The position numbers and the translations under genes are program-made. From assembly GCA_019915015.1 (NCBI GenBank), contig JAHBBC010000018.1, positions 372,001 to 436,000 of the forward strand: 64,000 nucleotides of DNA, written 5' to 3'. This DNA comes from Auriscalpium vulgare. Its lineage: Eukaryota > Basidiomycota > Agaricomycetes > Russulales > Auriscalpiaceae. How positions within the stretch are numbered: position 1 is the stretch's first letter; the number at the start of each line of letters is the position of its first letter. The notes beneath the pieces were generated by a model. It was given only the letters and a program-made list of their open reading frames with translations, was not told the DNA's origin and did no database searches. Below are positions 48,478-59,528 of this stretch, in pieces.

Positions 48478-48890
48478 GAGTTTTTCCCCGAAAAAGTTTT
48501 TCCCCGGTAATGTACCTGTATAGTACCGGTACCATACCTGCCCTGCCCTGGGCCCCAATATACCCGGTACAATACCTCCAGCACGTGATGTGTGTCGGCC
48601 CCTCCGGCGCCCGGCGCCGGCCCATGAGCCATGAGGCTCGCAGCCTCGCACGCAGACATGGCCGGCAGTCGTAAGGTGGTTGTGCAATGCTACGCGGATG
48701 TTTAAGGAGGTATTAGACACATCCCGCCTCGGCATGGGATAGTTGCAAGAGTGTTGTATGCAGCAACGTGTGTATGATCGACCCGTTGCTGTGATCGACA
48801 TTTACACTCCGTAGTGAGTGACTAAATGAGGGCGCAATCTTCACCTTCGACACTGGCCTAGCACATTTTGCCAACCCTCAAAACTGTCAA

Positions 48891-51800
48891 ATGGCGGACG
48901 ACGAGGTCATCCACGACATCGACTCATTTCAAACTCTGGGTGATATCCTCAAAAGAATACCCATTCCCGACGACATTAAACATGTCCTACTACCCACACC
49001 AGCCCTGCGCAATGCCGATATCCAAGATTTCCCTGTCCCACCGGAGGCGAACGCGCCGTCTCTGCTCCAGCAGAGCACACTCTTCTCGAAGGGCCAAAGC
49101 TTCATAACGGCCGCAAATGCAATGGTCCTGCTCTCTAGGCCGATGCCGCCGCACACCGAGGTGTTGGAAATCCTGCAAAACCGCGTCAACCCCGCCCTAG
49201 AGACAGGCTATGCTTGCCTGGGCTATCCTGTTCAAGAGTCGGTCACTCAACAAACACTCAAAACCCCGATGTGGGTTCTCACCTACTGGTACGAGGTCCG
49301 GCGCATACTCGCTGCCAAGGCGCGCCTTTCTCTGGCCACTGCGTGGTTGAAGACTTGGACCGAGGGCTTGCTCAACGACGAGGTGAAGTCCCTTGCTGCA
49401 GACACGTCAGCACTCCTCGACGACTGGCCATGGGACGTACCCCTCCCAACGACGATGGGCGTCGATCCAAAGACGCTTACATCGTACTGTGGTCGGCGTT
49501 GGCTGGCGGCGGAGCATATGGATCAGCTGGGGATGCTGCTAGGTCATCGTCTGCAAAGACAAGGCAAGCCGGCATGTATACTGCCGAGTGCGGCATCAGT
49601 CAAGCTCATTGACACGTACCGCAACCGCGCACGACTCAATGCTAGCGGAACATCTTACCAATCAATGCGCGGCATCACTCCCCTACGATTGGCTGGCTCG
49701 CAGCTGCAAGATGGATCACTCAAGGAGGTTGGAATGACGATCGGGGTGCGGATCGATGGCGCGGATGTGCTCTTGCCAGCAGCCGTACACGAGACAAATC
49801 ACTGGGTGTCCATTGCGGTCAGCGTAGAGCCACACACGGCTTTCTATGCTGATTCTCTTGGACGGAAGCCGCCCCGCGAGCTGTTGGAGATGATAGAATG
49901 GTGGTTAGGACAACACGGAGCGACTGGGCCGCTTTCACTCAACGTGTTACCATGCACCCCACAGCTCGACAGCTTCTCCTGCTCTGTCCTCAGCCACAAT
50001 TCTCTTGCTCACCATCTCATCCCCGACGACATCCATCTCCTCTCGGATACAGACTGTGTCGTGCAACGCATTCGACACCTTGCTGACATAATGTGTTACC
50101 TACGTGACATGGTCAGTGCGCGCTCAGCTTCACTTACTTGCGGACTCGACTCACCGACAGTGCAGGACAGTCTCAAATACAAGTCCAATATGCTAGCGCC
50201 TGGCATGCTTATACGGGCAAGTGCGCACACATCGGCGTTCACGAAGCCGCAGTTATTGAGTCTAGAAGGCGTCGTTAAGAGGCGACTGAGTGTAGCCACC
50301 AATGTCACGCCACTCACCGTGCCAGCCAAACGCACGAAGAAAAATGCCGCTTCGAAAGGAAAGGAACCGGCGGAGAGTTCCGGCAATGCGGGGAGCAAGC
50401 AGCAGTGGGACGAGGTCTTCAAACCGGCGTCGTTGAATCTGCATATTGCTGGAACGTCAACTGTAAGTGCCCAAAGAGGTTGTCAGCGCGCGACAGCAGT
50501 AAGTAACAGAAGCTTTGCTTACAGGTTGCAAAGCGTTCGGGCGGAAACACAGTCGCTACGCACAAGCAGCCTAGTAGTTCACCGGTACTGCAAGACCAGC
50601 AGCTCGATGAACAGAAATCAGATGCCGAAGGAGTTGCGGACGGCGCAGCTCCGTATGTGAACGAGATGGGGGAAGAAGATGGGAGCGACATGGAGATTGA
50701 GCTTAACCCTGGTGACCTTGTCAAATGGGTGCAGCCGAAGAAGGATGCGCGCCGGGGAGGACGGCCGCCGGATCCTCTGATGGACGCTCTCACCGAGGCT
50801 TGCTATCGCCGCGACAATCCAACTACGCTGCTCTGGCGCTGTGTCGGAGGTCCTGATAACCCTTGCCATCATACTTTCCGACATCGAGCGTTGATCCGAG
50901 TCGTTCGTCATGCAAAGGACTGCCCCAAGCTGTCCTCAGAGCTGCGGGAGAAAGTGCACATACATTCAGCTGGAAAGGCACTGTCTGCGCAGGTCCAGGA
51001 GCTCACCAATTCGAAAGGATCCATGATGGTTGCGAAGGAACTAGGAGCTCAAGATGGAATTGGACAAGATGGGGAGAAGCAAGATGCAGGCGCCGCGACA
51101 CATGCGTTCTTTCGGCAAGCAAAGGCGCTTGGGAAGCTCGAGCGTCACAGAAAGCTCGACCTTGCCATTCTTAAACTCATATGCGTCGCGGGTTTGCCAA
51201 CATATATCGTCTCGCGCCCGGAGTGGAAGGAGATGCTTGAGATTGCCTTACCATCATATGCACCTTCAACCAGAGACAAGCTCGAATATGAAGGCATCGT
51301 AAACGAAGCATCGTGGGTCCGCCGGGAGCAACTCAAGTATCTGCAAGGTCAGGAAGACCTCACTCTCTCCTATGACGGCGGAACTTCGACAGGTCGTGAG
51401 TCCTACTGGACTGTACACGTCTCGACCTCAGACCGTGAAGTATACTTGATGGACACACGGGAGGCAACTTCCGAGTCGCACACTGCACCTTGGATCGTTG
51501 AGAATGTCGCAAGTCCGGTACGTGGGCATTGGAACTTAACTACTTCAGCGATTTCTAACAACTTCGCGCAGATTGTCAATGCCATCGGTCCGTCCAGGTT
51601 TTCCGGCCTGACATGTGATAGCACGGGTAACACGCGAGCCTCGCGTTCCATTGCAATTCTGGCCCTCATGCCCACTGCGCTCAATCTTGCGGATGTTTGC
51701 CATCACTTGAATCGCACAATCCTTGAGATTAATCTCATTGATGTTTTCAAACCGGTGCGCAAACGTCCACACTACCAGCATTAATCAGATCTAATCCGCA

Positions 51801-53399
51801 ACCAGATCATCCGTGTGGTGCGGCAGACAATAACATTATTTCATACCTCGCACGCTGGACATGCAGCCCTCAAGAAAGCTCGTGAAAAACTAAAGACAGG
51901 ACGCGGCCTGGAGGCTATCGGAAAGACGAGATTCGCAACAATCCCGCTCTCTGCTCGCTCTGTCCATCGGTCCTCAGCTGCGATCAAGAAAGTCATCCGT
52001 GAATCGCCTAACGGACTTTATGAGGTACAATTGATGGATCGACTAGACGAAATGACTTGCTGACAACATTCGCAGGAAATTGCTGAGTATTTTCAGCCTG
52101 CACCGGATGATCACCAGACATTCAAGTTCGAGTCTGGTCTCTCCCAGTTCATCGCGGCCACTTTGCCTGCAACAAAGGCATTAGCCTGCCTGGAGGCTCT
52201 GGAGGCAACTGCTGCCGACGTCTATATATTCTGGCATGCTGTTATTCGTGCAACAGAGGACGCCTTTCAAAATCCTAGGCTGTATTTTGACGCTGAGGTC
52301 GCGAACGCCATCCGCGGCATCCTCAATGCGCGACATCGCCAACTCTTTCTGGATGGCAACATAGCTAATAATGCATACCTTGCTGCAGCATATCTGAACC
52401 CTGGTTAGAGCCATTCTTTTGCTTGCATCTCGTCGCTGTCTTATGTGTGCATCAATCAGATCTTATCACGTCGGACCTGTGGCTACCGGAAGGCGAGAAG
52501 GTGACACTCATTGGTGTTCGGCATCCATCAATTTTCGAGTCCGTTGTCCGCTTCTTAGCCAACATCGGAGAGAAAGAGATCGTTCATGGCCATAAGAAGG
52601 CATTCTTGAAGTGGGCAAAAAAAGGGAAATCATTTACAGCCCAACTTCACAGGGAAACTCTAGCCTATGCTCGACACCAGTTCCCATTCGATCATCCGCT
52701 CGACGATACGGTTCCGCAGGCGGTCCTTAAGTGGTGGAAGGGCCGTGTTGGCTCTGATAATGTGCACATCCTTCCGGTACGTGTTCGTGTCCGTATGATT
52801 CACCGAGCGCTGCCGACTGATGCTGTCATGAATAGCATCTCGCTATCAAACTGTATTCCGTCCGAGTCAACTCCATGCCCGATGAACGGACTGGCTCTAC
52901 ATTCACATGGCTTACTCCAAAGCATAGGAATCGGCTATCCGTGCATAACATGTCTGCAATGACTCAAGTCCGACAGTACCACATGTCTAAGAGCAAGGTA
53001 AGCAACCTCCGTTCTTTATTGAAGTACACAGTGTTCCAACCATTCGAGCAGGTGTGCGCGCACACTAATCAATTCCCTTCGGTCAAGTTCTACAACATCG
53101 AAAAGAAGGTATTCCCCTCTTCAGAAAACGCACCCGCACCGATGTCGGACGAAGAAGACGACAATGACGTTCAAGGTGAAGACCTGGCAGAACCGTACGA
53201 ACCTGCCAATGCTTTCATCAAGATGCCTCACATCAACCTGAGGTCTGCAATTTTATCTGATGTCCTCGCGGAGGAAGCTCAGCTTCCTGCACGTCGGAAC
53301 CCTGCTGTCGGAGTCAGTGCAGGTCAGGCTAGGGACGAGAGCATACCAGATTCTGATGAAGAGGACAATGATTTCAGCACAGATGCCTTGTTTCAATAA
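48891..53399 (+). CDS. Ulp1-type protease domain fused to BED zinc finger and hAT (DUF659) transposase
   Basis: Exons 48891-50462, 50525-51517, 51572-51754, 51806-52024, 52076-52403, 52460-52776, 52836-52997 and 53052-53399 give 1373 aa, with every phase matching. Residues about 200-400 show the Ulp1 (C48) cysteine-protease set: His304 in NHWVSIAV, Asp321 in FYADSLG, Gln358 and Cys364 in PQLDSFSCSV. After the first intron come a BED-type finger (LWRCVGGPDNPCHHTFRHRA...HAKDC) and the DUF659/RNase H-like hAT core, with acidic residues in LTLSYDGGTSTGRESYW and FSGLTCDSTGNTR. The hAT dimerisation region (KWWKGRV, HLAIKLYSVRVNS, DERTGSTFTWL) and an acidic C-terminus follow. The transposase should cut and paste the element in the nucleus; SUMO processing or self-cleavage by the protease is inference. 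Splicing of intron 50463-50524 is needed for the fusion. Confidence 0.88.
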
Positions 53400-53758
53400 G
53401 CCTCCCGAGGTTTCAGTATGTATTGTACGCGTTGTTACAATGTACGCTCGAGTGCTGCGGCAGCCTTGCAAAAGCCGCGTCTGCTGACAAATCATGACAC
53501 TTGTGTAGCAGGCAGCAGCGAATTCGTACAGGTCGGGGCACCTACGGCTAAGCTCTGGCAATTTGGCTATGGATACATACACTGCTAAATCTTCATCTGA
53601 TGCATTGAAACCATTCCAAATCCTCGTGTGTACGCGAAAATCGAGCTGCTACTGCGTGGGAACTAAACATCACGTGACTATTTCCCTGGTACGGTACCGG
53701 TTTGATACCTCCCCGGCTAGGAGCGCCACCGGTACCTTACCGGGGGGATACTGGCCAG

Positions 53759-53778
53759 AGGTTTTTCCCGCAACACTA
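53759..53778 (-). repeat. Right terminal inverted repeat
   Basis: AGGTTTTTCCCGCAACACTA on the plus strand. Confidence 0.95.
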
Positions 53779-53786
53779 GACAGCGG
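53779..53786 (+). repeat. 8-bp target-site duplication GACAGCGG (right copy)
   Basis: Pairs with 48450-48457. Confidence 0.95.
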
Positions 53787-55105
53787 ACCGGTGGCGGGCG
53801 TGCACGTGCTGCGGGCGCGAGGACGCGCCGCGTGGCACGTGCCTTCCTCAACCGAAACAAGGCTGGCGGGTGTATATAACTTATAAGTACCCCCTTCCCC
53901 CCTCGCCAGCGCGGTTGACTTCCCCCCCCTTCCCCTCTCCCTCTGGCCCTCTGCCTCCGCCGCTTCTGAGTCAATCCGTCAGCACACACGTGCCGCAGAG
54001 AAGCGCTCCGGCTGCAGTCCGTCGGAATGCGCCGGGATCAGAGCACCACCCGCTTGCGCCTGCCGGCCGTGCGAGCGTTGCGCGTGGTGCCGTGAGACCG
54101 CGATTTCTGTTCGACTCTGTGATGTTGTGATGTGCCCTGGGCAACAGCATCCTCGCATCATGATTCATTCGCTCACACCTGCTCACACTCAGCCACAGCC
54201 ACAGATCGACACATACAATACCCCTACGTACGTACCTGTGAGATCAAGTTCGAGAGCCTCCCGTGCGCAGCTCTCTATCCAATGGGCCTCGGACGAAGAA
54301 GGTGGAATTATTTCTCGTCACTGGAGGACGCCAAGGCATCAGACTACCGGCGCCCGCCGTTGAAGAGACAAGGCAATGTATCTGTTTGCGTATTTTATGC
54401 GTATAACCAATCATCCATATGATATGTCGATCAGAACGCCACATGAAACCCAAACGCTGCGCATGCGGGACCGACAGACCTCTTTGCTCGCAAACAAAAT
54501 TCCACGTCAGGCGTCGATGGTTGCTCGCCGGGAAAGAATCCGGCGACGGGACTGCGATGGGTAGACGTCAGCGCCGATGACGAGGTCGTCGCCGCGCTTG
54601 TCTTGGTAAAGCCCGAAGAGAAGCCAGAGAACCTGACGACGGACGGCACGTCGCAGGCACGCTCGTCAGGGCAGGCCGCAGTAACTGTAGCGTAAAAGTC
54701 CGGGGTTGGAGAGGGTTGGAGCCAGGGGCAATAGGTTGTTAGGGAGGGTGACGAGACGGGCAAGTCGGACGACGGAGGCAACTGCCTTGTACACAGAGAT
54801 AACCGTCGCTGTCTTTGTTTTTCTTGAAGGCAGACAGGCACAGTGGCTGAGCTCGAAGCGGCGGTTCCAGCGCGGGGACGTCGCCGCTCTTCGCGCGCGC
54901 CGTCAACTGAACGGCTGGCAGACGTGGGCGCCGTGCATGCACGATGCTGCGCGGCGACTTGGGCAAATGCACGGATGGACAAGTCGCAATATTGCATGGA
55001 CTGCATTGCTGCAGCTTGGTGGCGTCTCGCCTGAAACCCGGCGTTTAAAGTGCCCGACGGGGCCAATTTAGAAAATTAAAAAAAGGGACGCGGAAGGCAC
55101 CCCGA
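53787..55105. other. Stretch without a supportable gene
   Basis: Includes a C/T-rich tract (53889-53960) and open frames on both strands at 54430-55070 without recognisable features. A plus frame at about 54480-54694 (LRWVDVSADDEVVAALVLVK) looks coding-like but has no start or splice context I can support. Confidence 0.4.
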
Positions 55106-58100
55106 ATGAGCCAGGGCCCTTCGTTGGCACCGTCGCGTACGCCTCTTGTCGCTCTCCTTCACCTCCCGCCCGCCGCCCGCCCTGCTCGTCGACGCTGTCC
55201 ATGGGCAGCGCGTAGCCCCCGTCAACAGGCAACTCATCGCCGAGTCAGCGCCATCTGCCAACCCCTTCACACGCCGCGCTTCTACCGGAGCGCACAAGTG
55301 GGCATCACATCTTCATCGCTCTCACCCCATCCTGACATCCCTCTCCTCCTTGCCAGCGACGACGACGACGACGACCCCAGCCATGTACTTTGCCCAGCGC
55401 CCCCCTCGCCCGCCCGCGCATTCCGCTACTCCGCCCAGCCGGACGACCCCCGCGCAAGGCCCCCCGCCGACGCCTGGAGCACCGGCGCGGCCCGCACACG
55501 CAAGTCCTCCATCCTCTCCGGCAAGGGCAAGGAGCGCGAGCGCGACGCTGCCCTCGAGAGCTTCGACTCGAGCTCCTTCAGTACGCACGTCTCCTTTAGC
55601 GCCCGCCCATACTCATCCATCCACGCCCAGCTGACTCGTTTGGCCTCGTCGAGGACACCGCGTCCTACTCGCCCCGCCGACACACCACCACCGCCGCCCC
55701 CGCACGGCTGCCCTCCCGCCCCGCCACCGCCGACGCCGCCTCCCCGCGCGTCAAGCGCGGCTCCCTCATCCTCGGCGTCGCGTCCGACGCCCTGCGCTTC
55801 GCGCGCCGCCGCAAGTCGCTCCGCGCGCCCGCGCTGCCGCCCGCGCCCGTGCCGCACCTGCTGCTGCCCGAGGTCATCGACCTCACCGCGCCGCCGAAGC
55901 AGGACGAGGACGCGGCCGAGCGCCAGCGCCTGCGCGACGCCGCCGCGCAGTCCATCGGGCTCGGCGTCGGCGGCGCCCTCGACGCGCTCGACGGCGCGCG
56001 CTCGCGCGAGGAGAGCATCGCCGAGGAGGACGAGGACGGCGACACGCCGCGCGACGCCCCCGACGACGCATTCGCCCTCCCGCCGCCGCCCGCGACGCCG
56101 ACCGCGCCGTTCGCCCACCGCCGCCGCGCGGGCTCGCTCGCGCTGTCGCTCTCGCAGCAGTCGCGCCGCGCCGCGTCCCCCGCGCCGCCGCGCCTCCCGC
56201 CGTTCCCCGCGACGCACGGCGCGCTCGCCCCCGCCGCGCAGCTCGCCGCGACCCTCCCGAAGCACTACCCGCCGCCCTCGCTCCTCATGCTCGCGCTCGC
56301 GAAGCAGTGGCGCCCGCGCGCGGTCCTGCTCACCGCGCCCGGCCCCGCCGCCGCCGTCTCGTATCTGCACCTCTTCAAGAGCGCCGCCCCCGACGAGCGC
56401 GAGCTCGAGCGCCTTGAGATCAACGAGAACAGCGTCGTGCACGTCACGGACGAAGAGATCGGCGGGCGCAGGAGCGTGATCAAGGTTGGCGGCGTGGATG
56501 TGGGGAGTGGGAAGGAGCTGAACGGGGAGGAGAACGGGCTGACGATGCTGCTGCTGCAGATCGTCGACTCGGCGGAGTCGCAAAAGTGGATCAACGCGAT
56601 CAAGAGCGCGGTGCTCGGCCAACGGTGCGTGTTTCTCGCCGTGCGCGGCGGCGCCCTGGCTGACGTTCCTGCGTGCGGCAGATCGATACGCGCGGGCCTC
56701 GGCCTCCCGTCGCTCTCGATGAACGGCACCGAGCCGCGCGGCGACCTCGACGTGATGCTCTCCATGCGCATGCAGGGCATCCTGCCCTCGCCCACGCAGT
56801 CGACCTTCAGCTCACCGTCCCTCGACTACGCGACGTCCCCGACCACCTCGCACGCGCCCAGCCACACGGACGACTCCGCGCCCGCAACGCAGCCCTCCAC
56901 CGTGCGCTCACACCGCCCATCGTCGCCCCGCGCGCCGAGCGCCGTGCTCTCGCTCAAGGGCCTCTTCAGCGGCTCGACGCGCCCGCGCTCGCCCTCGCGC
57001 GCGGCGTCGCCCGACCCGCACGACCAAGACGCGTCCGGGGAGTCGTTCGGCAGCGTCGGCAGCAGCCTGCTCATGAGCATGCGCAGCGGCGCGAGCACCG
57101 CGAATGGCAAGGCCGCCTCGCTCTCGCTGGACGGCAGCCTCACTCCGTCGCCGTCTCCGCTCATCAAGCCGTTCTCGATGCTGCCGCCCACCGGCCCGGC
57201 CCTCGAGCTCACCCCGCCCTCGAGCACACAACCGCTGCCCCTCCAACGGAAAATCGTGCAGAACCGCACAACCCTCGATTGGACACCCCCCTCGCCAGGG
57301 CAGGACGTCAGCATGCACGGGCTCGCGGACCTCCCCGCCCGCGCGCTGTCTCCTTCCTTGCAGCCACCCCCGCACCGGCGGCGCGCATGGACCACGATCG
57401 TCTCCCCGCCGTCCCCGCCCGCCCCACACGCGCCAAGCAGCCACAGCGGCCCGCTGGTGTACACGCACGGCAACGCGAGCTTCGGCGTCGTGGGGCTCAC
57501 GCCGGGCGAGCGCTCGCCGAGCCTCGAGCGCGGCACGCCCACGCAGAAGGCGCGCGCCTCGTCCGTGTCGTCCGTGTCGACGCTCGGCTCGGGGTCCGCG
57601 GACCGCGAGAACCACGGCGGGCTCGAGCGCGCGGGCTCGGCCGCGGGCTCGGGGCGGCGGCGGTGGTCGCGCCAGCTCATCATGCCGCACCGCCTGACGC
57701 CCCCGGCGGGCGCGCCGCCGCCCGTCCCGCACTCGTGGCAGAGCAACGGGTCCGCGTCGCCTCCGCTCTCGCTCCCGCTGTCGCACCGCCTGTCGCACCC
57801 GTACTCGGCGGAGCGCAGCGAGCGCGACCGCCCGCCGAGCCGCGCGTCCTCGCTCTCGCAGAAGACGCTGCCGAGCATCGTGTCGAGCCTGCAGATGGGC
57901 GGCTCGTCGGGCGGGAAGCGCGCGTCGGGCTCGTCGTCCGTGTACAGCGTCGCGACGAACAACTCGTCCCCGCCGCAGACCAACCCGCTCGCGCACACGC
58001 GCGCGATCAACAGCAACCGCCTCTCCGTGCCGCCGCCGCAGCGCCCCGCGCCCAGCGCGGCCCTCCCGCCGACGCCCTCCAGCATCGAGGCCCCGGCTCT

Positions 58101-58980
58101 CCCGCCGCAACCGGTGAGCGCCCCGCCGATGAAGACGAGCTTCCGCGACAGCCTCGCGCACCGCGCGTTCCGCCTGTCGCTCATCCCGCCGACGAGCCCG
58201 CCCGCGCAGGGCCTCCCGCCGCGTCCCGACGAGCCTGCCTTCCGCGGGCACGGGCACGCGCGCAGCGCGAGCATCGACGGCCGCGCGCGCGCGGCAGATT
58301 CCGCCACCGCGCTGCCCGACCCGCTCCCGCCGCCGACCGGCCCGCTACCCCCGCCGCCAGCGTCGCCCGTCGCCTCGTCGCCGCGCCTCGCGACGACGTT
58401 CAAGCAGCGCCTGCGCATCCTCAGCGCGCCGTCGCACGCGCCGTCGCCGCCGCCGCTGCTCGCGCCCGCGCTCTCCTCCGGCCTGCGCTCGCCCGTGCTC
58501 GACCTGCACATCTCGACCGCGACCGCGGCGCGCACGTACACGCCGCCGCCGCCCGGCACGCCGATCGCGGAGCGCATCACGCTCACGCCGAACGACCCGG
58601 ACTCGTTCTTCCCGTCGATGAGCCCCACGACGCCGACGCTCGGCGCGCCGAGCCTGCCCATCCCCGTGCCCCCGCCGCGCAGCCCCTTCCGCCCGCTGCC
58701 CCAGCCGCAGGGCTCGCCGAACGGCGCGCCCGCGCCGACGCCGCTGTCGCCCCCGCCGCGCCGCGGCTCGCGCCAGATCGCGACGCCCGACCGCGAGGCG
58801 CCGCCCAGGCTGTCCGCGGAGGCCGACGTCGTGCTGCCGCCCCCGGAGGACGCGGCGTCCGATATCCTGGGCGAGTACGCGCGTGTGCCGGAAAAGCGTC
58901 CGTCGATGGAGGTCGACTTGGAGCGGAACGCATCTTTGCTTTCTTTGGATATTGGCAGCGACGCCCGGGTTCAAGTTTGA
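55106..58980 (+). CDS. PH-domain protein with long disordered Ser/Pro-rich tail
   Basis: Exons 55106-55580, 55631-56624 and 56682-58980 give 1255 aa, all in phase. The second intron (57 nt, GTGCGT...GCAG) is a multiple of three without stops, so its retention would pass unnoticed. The start at 55106 is the first in-frame ATG; an upstream exon is possible. RKSSILSGKGKERERDAALE precedes the first intron, and RVKRGSLILGVASDALRFAR follows it. A PH-like domain spans about residues 385-490 (KQWRPRAVLLTAPG, VSYLHLFKSAA, SAESQKWINAIKSAVLG). The rest is low-complexity Pro/Ser/Ala with many SP/TP sites, consistent with a phosphorylated membrane- or cortex-associated scaffold; partners are unknown. Confidence 0.82.
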
Positions 58981-59528
58981 TTCAGTTTTCCTTTTCGTCC
59001 GCCCTCCGCCTCCCCGCCCCCTAGACGCGACCCCCACCGCTTTCTTCTCGTCCACTTCGTTGATTTGTTCGTGTTACTTCGTCTATGCTCTCGTTTTTCT
59101 CGTCGCGCTAGTCTCTTGCTCGCTTTTGGTGTTCCCTCTCAATTATTCCGTACCCTCTTGCTTCTTGTCGTACTGTACATACGGGATCGCGGATCATGTG
59201 TAACCTTACGTCTCTGTCTTGCATATTACTCGTTAGATCTAGCTACTTTCCCAGTACTCATCTCTGGAGTCTCTCACTTGTCGGGTCGTCCGTGTACCGA
59301 ACTATTCGCGGCGGCTCGGCTGGGGCGCGAGCCCTGCATATTGTACCATACATCTACTTCAATCATATCTTGCAGTGTCGAGTACATTGAGCTACATAAG
59401 GTCGTCCGCTTTAACGAGGCATGTGTCCTTCATCCGTGGCCCAGAGAAATCCTCAACGGAGTCGCAGTTGGAAAGCGCCATAAGTCGCCTCCCCCGCCGA
59501 AGATTCTGCCGCGCAATATGATCGCCTC
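58981..59528. other. Intergenic region between convergent genes
   Basis: Pyrimidine-rich 3' region of the PH-domain gene (many ctcgt/ttcgt words), then the 3' flank of the F-box gene. No gene seen. Confidence 0.5.

Larger units (their letters stand above)
48458..53778 (+). mobile_element. hAT DNA transposon with Ulp1-protease/transposase fusion gene
   Basis: 5321 bp bounded by 20-bp terminal inverted repeats with one mismatch and an 8-bp duplication GACAGCGG. It carries one spliced gene (48891-53399) with open coding throughout. Subterminal regions on both sides are rich in GGTAC/GTACC words and copies of GTTTTTCCC, plausible transposase-binding sites. The intact TIRs, duplication and coding sequence suggest an autonomous, recently active element. 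It sits in gene debris rather than in a working gene. Confidence 0.93.

Noticed and set aside
51518..51571. Treating this stretch as coding in the hAT transposase
   Set aside because: Although it is 54 nt and stop-free, it has GTACGT...TTCTAACAAC...CGCAG borders and interrupts a conserved block; removing it joins VENVASP to IVNAIGPSRFSG as in the family.
56673..59024. 783-codon plus-strand frame and 611/449-codon minus-strand frames over the PH-domain gene
   Set aside because: Shadow frames of a gene with almost entirely G/C third positions; Ala/Arg-only composition and no domains.
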